DNA of 64,000 bases from Heligmosomoides polygyrus polygyrus (taxonomy: Eukaryota; Nematoda; Chromadorea; Rhabditida; Heligmosomidae). Each line of letters opens with the position of its first letter. Positions within the stretch are counted from its first letter, which is position 1. The translations under genes were made by a program, and so were the position numbers. This document shows, piece after piece, positions 19,490 through 30,800 of the stretch. The notes below the pieces were generated by a model that saw only the letters and a program-made list of their open reading frames with translations, did not search any database and was not told the DNA's origin. The stretch spans positions 22,183,407 through 22,247,406 of the forward strand of contig OX377205.1 in the NCBI GenBank assembly GCA_947396885.1, read 5' to 3'.

Positions 19490-22400
19490 AGCCACTGCCT
19501 TCTTGGGTGAAAATTTCTCAAGGCTGAACCATCTTAGAATGATCAAAATAATAGAGTGCTCAATTCAGCTCCTGAGATCTCTAATTATGTCTCCCTACGT
19601 ATCCTATGTTTTCATGTAAAAATGTGAATACTAGTGCAACCCGAGCCATTTAGGAGAAAAAACAAAATCCAGTAGAGCGACGATTCTGACAGAAAAAGGA
19701 AATGGACATGGGAGCGGTTTCCCATCCATCCGCTCAACATCGCACCCTGTAAAGGACTAACAATGAAATTGCTTCATCCGTGGACTTTTTATCTTCGCTT
19801 CCCACCGTCGTAAAGAACAGAATTCCAGCTCTACACAGCTCAGAAAAAAGTGGAGCCTGAAATCGTCTTTGAAACAAACGTTTATTGTTTGAATTCTTCT
19901 GTGCCACACAGGTTTTTTTCTCAGGTCGCACGGTGAGTTTGGTTTGCATCAGTGGGATTCACCTTGGCACTCTTAGGAATTCGTTGAAACTGGCTGAGTT
20001 GGAAGCCTAAGCATTTGCCGAGATGAGTGCCTGATCTTAGACTTCGAACTTCTTTAAGGCCTTTGAAAACGACGAAATTATCGAAACGTCAGGCCGAAGT
20101 AAACGTTCCATCAAATCAAATCTGCGTGGCACAGAAGTATTGAAACAATTCAGACATGCCCAGGTTTCATGACAGTCGAACACGGAGAACAAACGTTTAT
20201 GTTAATTACGACGCACAAGGCAGGCGCGAGAAAGATGTAGGCCAACACATACTGAATCCGTCAGACTTAGGTAAAATTTTCGATTCATACCGCTTGAGCT
20301 GGTGTTTGGAGTAAGCTTTTGACAAGTTTTTCGTGATCCTTCTGTAAGTGCTATCGCTCCATGCGAAGAATGAAGCACGAATCATTGTTCCAGGACAGGG
20401 AAAGACGAATCGGTAGATTGAAGTCGCTTACGAAAAAAGCAATAAAAATTTGAAAAAAATACGCTGTGGTGCTAGACCTTTTCCCCAACCTAATATTTCT
20501 GAACAACAACAAATGAAGAACAAAATTCCAAAGAAGTGCCGCGAAGCGGCCTGCAAAGATGCCCACAGATCAGAATGCTCTAGTCAGGACAGGAGTGGCC
20601 CCCTCTGATGAAGGCTGATTTGTCGTGATCCGCGGTGCAAATGCAGATGGTGTTTGAAATTGTGCTACTGCTAATTGTAACCGTTTTTATATGACTAATG
20701 GTAAGTATTGATAAGGTATCTGATCTAGGTGCGCTCCTATTGTTAGCCGTCTTTTACACACGTCGATGTTTTCAGCTATCGGCGGAATGCAAGAAAGGGG
20801 AGCTCTCCATGGAGCTTTCCCAAGCCAATACAGGCCTAGATGCTTTTCTACAGTTGAAATGCTTACTCAGCTCTCATTTTCGCCCGACGGTGACTGCACT
20901 AGAAGAATAACAGCTCGCCCTATCACAATACGTGACGCCACGCGGAGAATTAGGAATAAAACGGCCAAAACCGTCGAGACGAAGCCTCAAACTTGGGTAA
21001 TTAAACCTTTATTATGAATAGAAAACAACATAACAAGAACGCAATTAACACAACAATAAAATACACGATCAATACCCTAAGGATGATGATGACTACTGAC
21101 TGTGGCCTCCCGGCTTCCAACGTGGGCCGTTCCCAGGACAGGAAAAGACGATCAGAACCATCACACCTTGTCTAGACCATACCCTTGCTCCCCTAAGTGC
21201 TCGTTTACCCTTTAGACTTGCTTCCCTCCAACTCTTAGCCCGAGTCCCAACCGCGCTCCCTTACTCGGTCGTCTCCCAGAGTCCTAGCGCTCCCCCAACT
21301 CAGTCACCGGACCCGCGAAGACCCCAGAGACCCCAAGCGAAGAATGACAAGAATGGAGAAAAGAAAAAGGCCGACCGGCGGCCAACGGCGGCAGTCCACT
21401 GCCTCGCGCTGCCTTCTATCTACACTTGCTTCCCGCCACGACGGTCTCCGGGCTACTCGCCCCCGTGACGTCACAGTCGGCGCGCGAACGGAGTTTCGCA
21501 CGACGTCTGGCGTCTCTCGCTGCAAACCGAGTCTCTCACTCGCAGCCGGAGCCTCCACCTCTCCGTGCACTTTTGCACGTGGGTTCATGAGAATCCGTTT
21601 CACTTAGTGGCAGTAAACCATCTCCGGAGTGAGTTAATTGGTGCCAGACGTGCCCAGGAATGGTGAAACACTGACTAGCCTTTTAACAGAAATCCATGAG
21701 TCCTTGGATGTGCAAAATATGCACTTGAACTACGGTGATGATCCCAACGATGCGCCAGGCATTCTGCTTCGACAGTATCCCGTATTACCATACGGACACT
21801 GCTACGAGCATCTTAACCAGGGATAGGGGCTGGCCTATCATATTTGCCTTTAATGGAGAAGGCCTATACGTGACGGTAGCTTTTGTATCAGACATCAGGC
21901 CCTTATTTTCTGTGCTTGACGCCAGAAATTGAGTCCTGGGCGTTTTCAGATATCCAGCTGGTTCTTTCGAAGCGTTTATGGATATGCCTGGATCATATGG
22001 CACATGGCTATAGATGCAAATTGACCAGAGGGAGGTCAACATGTACTCAATGGCTATTCCGCCTTGCCCCAAGCGCTGCATAGTGCTGTCCTACAGGGTG
22101 AGCCTCACTCCTTCATTATACGGAAGACCTTAGTGTTGGGGATGGGATGTTCATGAGCTCATTGAGAGGAAAGAGGCACATATCACCAATATTCTTCACT
22201 CCATTCAAGCTCTTTAGCCTTTCGGCCAGCTGTCCTAGGTTATCTACACTGACTGTGTATGTGTCGACTCTTCGACTCATGCCACTCCACTGTCGTAAAG
22301 ACGGTAGAAAAATCCTAGGAGCATTGGCAGACCTCTATTAAGAATATTATGAGGGCATTCAGGTGTCTGGTTAGACCTCGAAGGCCCCAGAGAGGCGGAG

Positions 22401-23009
22401 AAAGAGCTTTCGTCCGTCCTTAGACAGCTTTGGAGTGTAGTTCGAGAAGTTATCTGCTTGGAGCATTTGAGTCGTGCACCTTCACTCCTCCTTAAAAATC
22501 TTCCCCTCCTTCGGTTGCTCGCAAATATTTCAATGTGACCTCCAATGCAACCGGTCTTTGCGTGATGTGGTCGGTACCAGTCCCTGTAGATTTCGTAAGC
22601 CGTCATCGTGCTTGGAGACTCCCTCATCGCGGCCGTGAGCTCATGATTCACACGTGGACCAAGTATGGAGACATTCGCGCCCGCGTGCACTCTTTCGTCC
22701 GGAATCTCTCCTGCCGCGCTCGCAACCGCGGTCGCGGGGGCGAGTAGCCCCGCAACCCGCCACGACGGCATCCACCTGAACGATTGTCGATGGGTCACGT
22801 TTGCGATCACTACGGGCGACTAGAAGGAGACGGCAACGTCGACGCGCTTCCCACACGATTGCCCGTAGGTCGCGCCTTTGACCAGGCGAAGGCTCAAAGG
22901 GGGCGAAATGAAGGGGTTAAAAAAGGTCGGCTTTGCCGACGCTCATTAGCCGCACATTTCCAAAGTTTTTTCTTTTTAAATAAAGGCCTCGTCTGTTACG
23001 AATGAGAGC
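19490..23009. other. Repeat-derived or unassigned stretch
   Basis: A segment at about 19985-20110 shares ACTGGCTGAGTTGGAAG-like, AGTGCCTGATC and CGAAACGTC motifs with 54630-54740, so both are copies of one decayed Penelope-like family. About 21100-21600 and 22500-22900 are GC-rich with long open frames on both strands, which is expected from composition. The longest, 22277-22810 on the minus strand, has no recognisable motif. Confidence 0.4.
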
Positions 23010-23240
23010 GCATGGGGCAGCCGGAAGAGGTGTCGGCTAAGCACTCTATACCAGGCTCGGGTTCCCTGCCCAGGCCAACCAAGCCTTCGGAGTCGATGAA
23101 TGGGTAGCAGACTTGTCTAGGAAGGTTAAAGCGCTGACTTGTTCATCAGGTGGCTACCGCAAGTCATTGTAAGGTCAAATACATGGCGCATCCAAAACAA
23201 GATTGAGTAGCGGCGCCCTCTTCCCTATTCCTTATGTTGT
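23010..23240 (+). repeat. Degraded tRNA-derived SINE
   Basis: Recognisable head (AGCCGGAAGAGGTGTCGGCT), body (GACTTGTTCATC, GCAAGTCATTGTA) and end, with several deletions, so it is an old copy. Confidence 0.7.
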
Positions 23241-23766
23241 GAACCAAAAGAAGAGCGGACATCCTGCCCCTCACCTGTAGCCACCCACCCTCCACAGAAC
23301 ATCTTCGTACTTGCTCAAATCTACGTTGGCAAATGTGGACCATTGCCAGCGTTCGCATCGGAGCGCACCGGCCCGATCGGAGCACGTATTCGTCACGGCG
23401 AAAAAGTGCAGGTCTTTTCTGCCACAAGCTTAAGTTTGCGTTCCTCCTCTCCGCCTCGAGATTGATCCGGATCACTTCTCTCTCTTTTCATATGAACATT
23501 TCTCCTTCAGTTCTTCTTTCCTACGCGTATTGTGGCTCGTGCAGTTTCTAACCGCTCATCTGAACTGCAATAACGAGATAACACAGGAGAACTGGACGAG
23601 GCAAGTGGAGCTGCACAGTTTTCAGGCGCACATTTGCTGCGGTTTTCGCAAACTGTTGCGTTTCCGGAGAAGAATGCAAGTCTAGTTGGGAAGATCCACC
23701 GGATCTTCTTATAAAAATGTGGTCTGCAACATAGTATACATTATCTCCTCTAGTCCTTATAATTGA

Positions 23767-24134
23767 TCGAACTGGGCGCAAATAGGGTTCGGGGGGGGGG
23801 GGGGGGGGGGGGGTCACCACAGCATGGCTCGGCAGGCCGGCGTGGCGAGTAGCTACATACAGTGAATGTAAATGCAGTTACCTCTTCGTTTCGATTACAG
23901 ATCCGCGTCTTATGTGCTTTCTAATTGGGCAAGGGAGGGAACTCCAGGATGTAGGCGATGCGTCACTTGAGCCACACCCTGGAGTCCCTTCACCTTCCTA
24001 AATCTGTGCTCAGAATACAGCTACAACATTATTTGTTTGTTTTCTTTACTATCAGTGTGCCTTGTCTCGTTTTCTTGGTGTTGGTGACACTTTTCATAGG
24101 GTGACCCCCCGGACCCTATTTGCGCCTCGAACTG
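23767..24134. mobile_element. G-tract MITE (23775-24126) with perfect 8-bp duplication
   Basis: The ends are GGCGCAAATAGGGT...GTCACC and the complement. The left end contains a 23-base G run (23791-23813) and the right end only six Cs. TCGAACTG at 23767-23774 and 24127-24134 is an exact 8-bp target duplication. An internal segment around CCTGGAGTCCCTTC is shared, inverted, with the copy at 24989-25529. Confidence 0.87.
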
Positions 24135-24501
24135 GTGTCGAAAATAGTACTGCTAGTTGGAGTAGTGAAAAAACACGGCATTCGAATAACTCTGACTATC
24201 GCCACAGTCAAGCAGTTGACGCGCACTCATCTGGTCAGGACGTGGCTTGACAAGAGTGAGCGTGCTGACGCGAAGGTATAAGAGGGTTCATTGGTTTTCA
24301 CGAGAATATCAGGTGGGCCTCCCATTGGACTTGCGCGTGGAGGAGTTCTACCTTCATTCTCTTGATGTCGGACAGGCCTATGCGCTGCTCCATACTATGA
24401 GAAGCCCGTTGATAATGGGAGCATTAGCCTTCCTATTCAGCCTGCATGGAAGCGAAGAGCTCCAGACTATTTTCTCAATGATGGAGTAATCATAGTCCTC
24501 G

Positions 24502-24892
24502 GGCGCAAATAGGCTCGGGGGGGGGGGGGGCATCACCATGCAGGACAGCCCTGCACAACGTCTTGTTGTCTACGAAACTGGCAATGTTTCGCAGTGTTGG
24601 TGTGTTCCACCCATACGGTGAACTGAGGTAAGCCATTTCCGATGAAATGATCATGGGGTCAGATTCATCAACGACTTACGGCAATCTAACGGAGAAGATA
24701 CAGGCGAAGTCCTTGATAGCGCGGCGAAATGCTTCACCATGTCGCTTGATAAGCCGCACTGTCAGGGATTTCGGCTATATTTTCTCCGTTAGATTGCTGT
24801 AAGTCGTTGATGAATCCGGCCCATGCATGTGCCTTCTTACCAAGGTAGATAACCACTAGGACAACCCCCCCCCTCCGAGCCTATTTGCGGCT
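24502..24892. mobile_element. Second G-tract MITE, hosting another MITE
   Basis: Ends GGCGCAAATAGGCTCGGGG and the complement (CCGAGCCTATTTGCGGC), with one decayed base at the right end. No clean duplication. The palindromic MITE 24656-24822 is inserted inside. Confidence 0.75.
24656..24822. mobile_element. Palindromic MITE, GGGCCGGATTCATCAACG family (copy 1)
   Basis: 167 bp, near-perfect hairpin. Flanked by ATG on both sides (24653-24655 and 24823-24825), a possible 3-bp duplication. Nested in the G-tract MITE at 24502-24892. Confidence 0.8.
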
Positions 24893-24988
24893 GCTTTCGA
24901 CCCAGTCTACAGTTGTATTGTATTGTATTTATTGACGTAAACAAGTTCCACGTGAGAAACAAATCTGATAGTGAAGTTGAAAGCCCTT

Positions 24989-25529
24989 GGAGCAAATAGG
25001 TTCCTAAAATGACGCTGGAACGCCTATTCCCTTCTCGGGTTTCTCTGGAAAATCGACTCTTGAAAAGTCAAGGCATTTAAAAGCTCCGTCGGTGTGATCT
25101 TGGTCTGGAAGATAATCTTCTGATTCACACCGGCGATGAAAAGAAAAGCTAGTGTACGAATACATCCTTAACAACCCAATGAAACACGCAAAAACGAAGT
25201 GCGGTCAGCTCATAAAAAATGTCATTAACACAAAAACAGACGAGACACACTGATAGTCAAGAAAAGGGACAAGCAATGCTATAGCTCAGCGGGGGAGAGC
25301 ACAGGTTGAGCAGGGGAAGGGACTCCAGGGTGTCGCTCGAGTGACGCGCCCGTGTTAAAATCGCCTACATCCTGCAGTTCCATCCCTTGCCAAATTTGGA
25401 AGTAGATAAAGTACGGATCTGTAATCGAAACGAGGAGATAATAGTGCATTAACATTCGTTGTATGCAGAGACGCACAACGGGTGCGCGTCACGGCGCGGA
25501 ATGGTCACTCCCCCAACCTTATTTGCGCC
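24989..25529. mobile_element. Third G-tract family MITE with a tRNA-like internal segment
   Basis: Ends GGAGCAAATAGGTTC and GGTCACTCCCCCAACC...TTTGCGCC match the family but are decayed. It contains GCTATAGCTCAGCGGGGGAGAGC (about 25278-25300), which resembles a tRNA 5' half with an A box. The expected B box is not clear. Confidence 0.6.
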
Positions 25530-27040
25530 AAAAACGGTTCGCTGTATGTACAGGAACTCCGTCAAATGGCCCATTTAACACACCCATGTCAAAAGTAGTC
25601 ACATCTTGAAGCAGCAGCAATTGCTCAGTTTTTTGTTGAGAGCGTAGAAGCCTTCCTATCATAGACCGAGTACCCGATGAGTAGCATCAGATCGAACGAA
25701 GAAACATGGAACATTTTTCAGTTTCATCGGTTAGTTCCGCGATCACTTCTCAATATCATATTTCTGGTGAGTTGCATCAACCATACATAAGCTCCTAAGA
25801 ACATTCACGTCATGCGGAAGTTTGGTAGCCCTCCTTATTCAGTTGCTTCACTCTGCACTATGCTTTACACCCTCACAATACTATAGAAATCGGACTTCTG
25901 CCTTTGACACTTTTCCAGCAGGTTACCTTCCTAGACATCTTCTGCTCTTCGAATGACAAAAAAGCGCCTCAAAAGGGCTACCAAACACATTTTCACGGAG
26001 TCCTATTACGGTATTGTGGGTCGTTAGAGCGACGAACTGACTTCTCGAAGCTTGCACAGCTGGCCTGGGGTATCAAATTGGTCCCTCTTCTAAACCAGCT
26101 CGACGCTCCTGAAATCAAAGTGGACGTCTTCCAAACCAAATCAAGCTTGGCGCAATGTGATAACGGAGGGTTAGTGAAACTAACTCGGGCGACCCCCCCC
26201 CCCCCCCCCCGTAAGCAACATGGAGCCGACACCATTCCGGTTAAATGGTAAGTGGTTTTGTATTGCTTACATAAATGTCTACCTAGGCATATATAGTTTT
26301 TTTCAATTTCACTAACCCCTCCGCTATCACATTGCGCCCCAAGCTTTTTTGCGGATTAAGCTAGACACTCGAAGGCGGCTAGAATAATTTTTGTTCAGGG
26401 AGAATTTTTTATAGGACTCTTTGGAATGTTTTAGCTCACCTATCCGAGTGTGCCATTTGACGTGAAAGTGGCATATATGCTCATAGCGTGAGACTTCTGG
26501 CCCTTGAAAATATGACGAGGGCAACAATGTTCTAACTGCTCACCGCCTTGGAATAACTTACTCTTCCTTGTTGCGCTCGTCTATCTTTCTTCCTTTATGC
26601 AAATAATAGTGACGCAGCGTGTCCGCAATTGTTCTTAAGTCCCTAACTTACTTATTTATCAGACGTACGCGTCCCTGCTCTTTGGAACAAGACGGTTAAG
26701 CCTAGAGTTCTCTCCTATTCCTAGTCAGAGTTGTGCCAAAAAACACCAGGGGTCAATCGAAATCCCTTTCGTGAGCATCTTAAGGATCACGGCCGTGTCG
26801 ACTCTTTCTTCGACTACGCAGAGTAGGTAACTTAAGTTGCTTAACCCTGTACGGAACTCTAGGCATCCTTTCATAACTGGTTCAAAATTGAAATCTTTAA
26901 TATTTGCTGGCACTTCACGTAGTATGTTTCACGTCCGACAGTCGCTGAATCTTGTCTCGTTCCATCTCGGATCTTCCTAGACCTCTGTGACTTGAAGGTA
27001 GTCCTTGGACGAACATCCTTTCTAAGTTCCCTTGTCTTTT
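25530..27040. other. Intergenic, no recognised gene
   Basis: Contains a C run at about 26192-26210 and a CTAACCC.CCGCTATCACATTG segment at about 26310-26335 that is inverted relative to 26154-26177, so a decayed inverted repeat of about 180 bp is likely. Nothing else was recognised. Confidence 0.4.
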
Positions 27041-27081
27041 CCAGGCTCTGACGAAGGCGGTTGCGCCGAAACGTTAGCCGG
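27041..27081 (+). ncRNA. Candidate hammerhead ribozyme (Penelope-type)
   Basis: Order of elements: stem I strand CC-A-GGCT, core CTGACGA, an A, stem II GGCG with loop GTTG and CGCC, core GAAA, a minimal stem III in ACGT, then a potential cleavage base and the stem I partner AGCC-GG. All core boxes of a hammerhead are present and stems I and II pair perfectly. One base between CTGACGA and stem II is a deviation. Penelope-like elements are known to carry such minimal hammerheads. It lies about 800 bp upstream of the WTAP-like gene. Confidence 0.55.
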
Positions 27082-27865
27082 ATAAAAAATAAGATCAATA
27101 TTGTTCTCGAGATCAAAGCAATTCTACGATTCCAATCTTTAAAATTATTTTAGGTGGAGCTATTCTACATTCTGGACGCTTTTCAGTGTAGTGTAGGAGC
27201 AATGTCTTTGTTTTTTTTTTATTGGATTTAGTAGTGCGCCCTCAGCAGCTATTGCCAAATCCGAATGGATTTTGCTCCGACTAGAATGGAGTCTTTGAAC
27301 TGAGCTATCTTGGTTCGAATACGATTGATAAAATCGCTTCTATCCTAGTCGAGGAGGGGGAATAAGTAGGCTAGTCTCACCTATGAATTTTTCCGAGATC
27401 TACAATTGCTCTCCCATGACATAGGCTCCCGCTGAAGTTCGGAATTCGATTCACCTACCCCTTCAAAGCTATCTTCTTCCGTCTAAGATCAATTCAAGCC
27501 CATCTCACTCTTCACAGCAACGCCATCATATTCTCTGCCTACAGCGATATACGTAATGAAGGATGCTGATCCTCGTCACGGAATTGGCAGTTCAACGTTT
27601 CAAATGCAGAGAAAGTCCTTCACGGAATAGCATTGCAACGTTCACGTCTGCAACTCAAAGGAATGATTTGCCCGCTGTGGAACTCAAATTTCTTCAATTT
27701 AGTTCGGGCTGTTTGCCTTTTCCCTGAAGCTACAGGAGGAAAGTATTAGTAGGGTGCGACGTACCAGTTAATAGATTGGTGCACATTTTTAGCTCGTAAA
27801 ATTAGCCGGTGTATTCATCGTGGTGCTGCGTGATACTGTTGTTAGTGTTCAGCAATACAGTCGTG
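27082..27865. other. Upstream region of the WTAP-like gene
   Basis: A CTATCCTAGTCGAGGAGGGGG motif at about 27340-27360 belongs to the GGATCTATCC MITE family. No promoter motif can be called with confidence. Confidence 0.35.
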
Positions 27866-27879
27866 TTTCAGGTTCAGTC
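27866..27879 (+). promoter_or_regulatory. Probable trans-splice acceptor before the WTAP-like start
   Basis: TTTCAG ends at 27871, with an alternative GTTCAG ending at 27877. The ATG is at 27880. No upstream exon is visible. This fits spliced-leader addition. Confidence 0.5.
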
Positions 27880-30800
27880 ATGAAGGTGTCGAACGACGAT
27901 TCCAGTTCGGGCATTCCTCGAAAGGTGATCAAGCTCAGTCGCGAAGAGCTGGAGGCCGCTGACAAAGACACGCTGATCGTGAGGTCAGTTCTTAGTTTCG
28001 CATTTCTTTGCGCATAATGAGTTGTTGACTTTCTTTTCCGCTTCTCATCTTAAACTAGCTGTACTGGACTAGCTACCACCAGAATGTTAGAAGAAAAAAG
28101 CTGCCAGATGTGTTTTGCGATCCTACTCTGGTGGATGTAATATTTGCTGTGAGAACTGACTACATATGTGATTGCAAATTTCATCTCAGTTTGAGGTCAG
28201 AACAGATTTACAATTTCAAACTCAACAAGAGATGTGCCTGACTTGAAGATTTATTCATAGACAGACTCTCAGAAGCCATTTTTCTCTTCAAATATGTCCT
28301 TAGCAGCTTTATATCCTCAGTTTTTACCTTTTCTGTACCTTTACTTAAAATTCAGTTCGCTTCCTTCGTTCAGGTAACAGTTTGAATAAGTGCTTCGTTT
28401 TCTTAAATCTCGAGTACCTGGCATTGAGGTTGTAACCTCTCATGTCGATGTTTTGCGATCAAAACTCTAGCGCCAGGCGGGACTCGAACCCGCACCACCA
28501 GCTGACTGAGCGGGAATACTCTACGCCATTACACCACCTATGCTGTTTGGTCGATGGCAAGGTCCACACTTTGCCGGACCAATCAGCACTCATCCATATA
28601 TCGACTGGTCCCACCAATGTAGATGTTGCGTTCAATCAAATTACGCCGGTAGTCTAGTGACGTAGTGCATTCCAACCCAGTCAGCAGGTAGTTCCGCCTG
28701 TCACTAGAGTTTCGATCGCAATAAAATATCGTTATGAGAAATAGTTAATCGTTTTGTAGTCCCTACGAAGAGTCAGTACAGTAACTGAAATGATACTGAA
28801 TCATTCTGGAATAGCCACCCGATTTAGTTACTGCTTTCACTTTATTTGGTATCCCTCGCGTTGGATATGGCATTCTCGGAAACACCAATAAATCCCTTGA
28901 AATGGCCATTCCACGGAAAGGCCAGGGTTTCACACTTCCCATAAATCTTTGCACCAATTCTCCTTTCCCCAATTGTGATAAAGGGAAAGAGGATATTATG
29001 TGAATTACCCAATCTCCTTAATCCATACTTTTATCCCACCATTCAATATCTCAGTGGCTAACAAATGTCGCGTGTAGCGCTGTTGGAAGTCGGAAGAGGT
29101 GCCGACTGTCGTGCACCAGATACCTTGCTCTTGGTCTGGATTTCCCTCCCAAGTCAGCCAAGCTTTCCATCCCCTTGGGATCGGTAAATTGGTAACAGAA
29201 TCGTTTGGGAAGGATAAGGTGCTCCCTTGTTCATTGACTGCTACCGCAATTCATTGCATGGCCAAATACGCATTCCAGTCGTCTCCGCGACATCACACAA
29301 AGGTAGAATGCGTGGCGCATCCAAAATAGGATTGAGTAACGGCCTCCTTTATCCTTAACAACTGTCACTATTTCCTTACAGTAGGAATGCTACAGTATTC
29401 ATTTTGACGAGCCAGTTGCTACTGCGTTTTGTAGCTGAGTCACTCTAACTGATCCAATAGAATGTGGTGTTTGCCCGGCTTTTGGTGTCGTTGTTGGTCC
29501 TTGCTTTACTCCACCGTCATTCCTACACCTCGCCCTTTTCAGAGTGCAGTCGCTGACTGATCAGCTTAACGAGGTTACGGAAACCGCGAAATCCCTGAAA
29601 ACTCGTGAATCTCTGGCCCGTTTGCACTATATCCAGAAGGATAAGGAACTCAAAGACATGATTGTAAGTGTGCTGCTTGACTTCGGACTCTGACCTCTTC
29701 AGCTGTGCTACGATGCGTTGGTTAACTCGTAAGAGATCATGTTTTAGAAAGAGCGGAACGACGCATACTACAGCGGTGTCAGTTCGGGTCCCGCTCAAAG
29801 GGATCAGCTTTTGGACCCGTTTTTCTACGAAGCATTCATCGCCATGAAGGAGAAGATTGCCAGCAAAGACAAAGAGATTGCGAATCTGAAGGAAACCGTC
29901 AACGCCATGGAAGGCGGCAAGGACACGTGAGTTTCGCGAAGCTTGTCCTCCTCCAAGATGCTTGTTGTTGCTCGTCAGTGTTCCTTCGGTTTGCACGAGC
30001 AGCGCTGCTCAAGGTTCTTTCTAGCGAATCATTCAAAGGCGGACCTATGAATAGAGTTGGTCCTTCATTTCTGTGCACCTACGTTGCACCAAATCATTAA
30101 TCCCTCAAGTAAATAAGGTCTCGATCTTAGAAGCTCTGAAGCCTCGAAGAAAAGTAGGACCTACTCAGTAATGCAGGTCTGTGGAGCTCACAAGAACTCA
30201 TTGATTCGTATTCCTTCATTTTTAGTTAAACACAAGACGACACATGTCACCTTATTTTGGCCTTCTCAATAGTATGTGCCCTTCGCTGTGCACCGTAGAA
30301 CTCGTACTGCCTCTGCAGGTTATCTCAGCCAAATTGTGTCCATGCCAAGAAAGACCCATACACCTCTTCGACTTGTGGATCAACCTCTTTCAGTAAGATG
30401 TTCCGCCACTTTTTGGAATCCAAACGCCTAGCTCTGGTGAAGCTGCGTAACGCTGAGAAGAACTGCCGCAGGGTTGGACATCTGGAAAATCGACTGGCAT
30501 TGGCTCATGCTGCGCTACGTGCTGTACGAAAGGAGAAGAAAGGTAGTTCTTTAAGAGAACTGGTTATCTCTACAGTAAGATCTGCACGAAGCAACTAACC
30601 ATAAGATCATTCATTTGGCGCTTTCGCGGAGTGTTTTGATTTGTTCGAAAACCCAGTTCTACATTGCTTGCAATTCTAGAATCGTGTTTCTTCATCTTGG
30701 ATTGTTTATCATTTAGTCAAGGCGGGTGGAGCGCAGTCGATGTCGTGTGCATCCGATCCCAGGTTCCTAGTTCCGAATTTCTGCCCAGACCAACCAAGCC

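Noticed and set aside
21000..21620. Possible LTR of a retrotransposon
   Set aside because: No matching second LTR, primer-binding site or gag/pol sequence was found.
22277..22810. 177-codon open frame on the minus strand
   Set aside because: No motif, no splice context and GC-rich composition. Overlapping frames on the other strand are also open.
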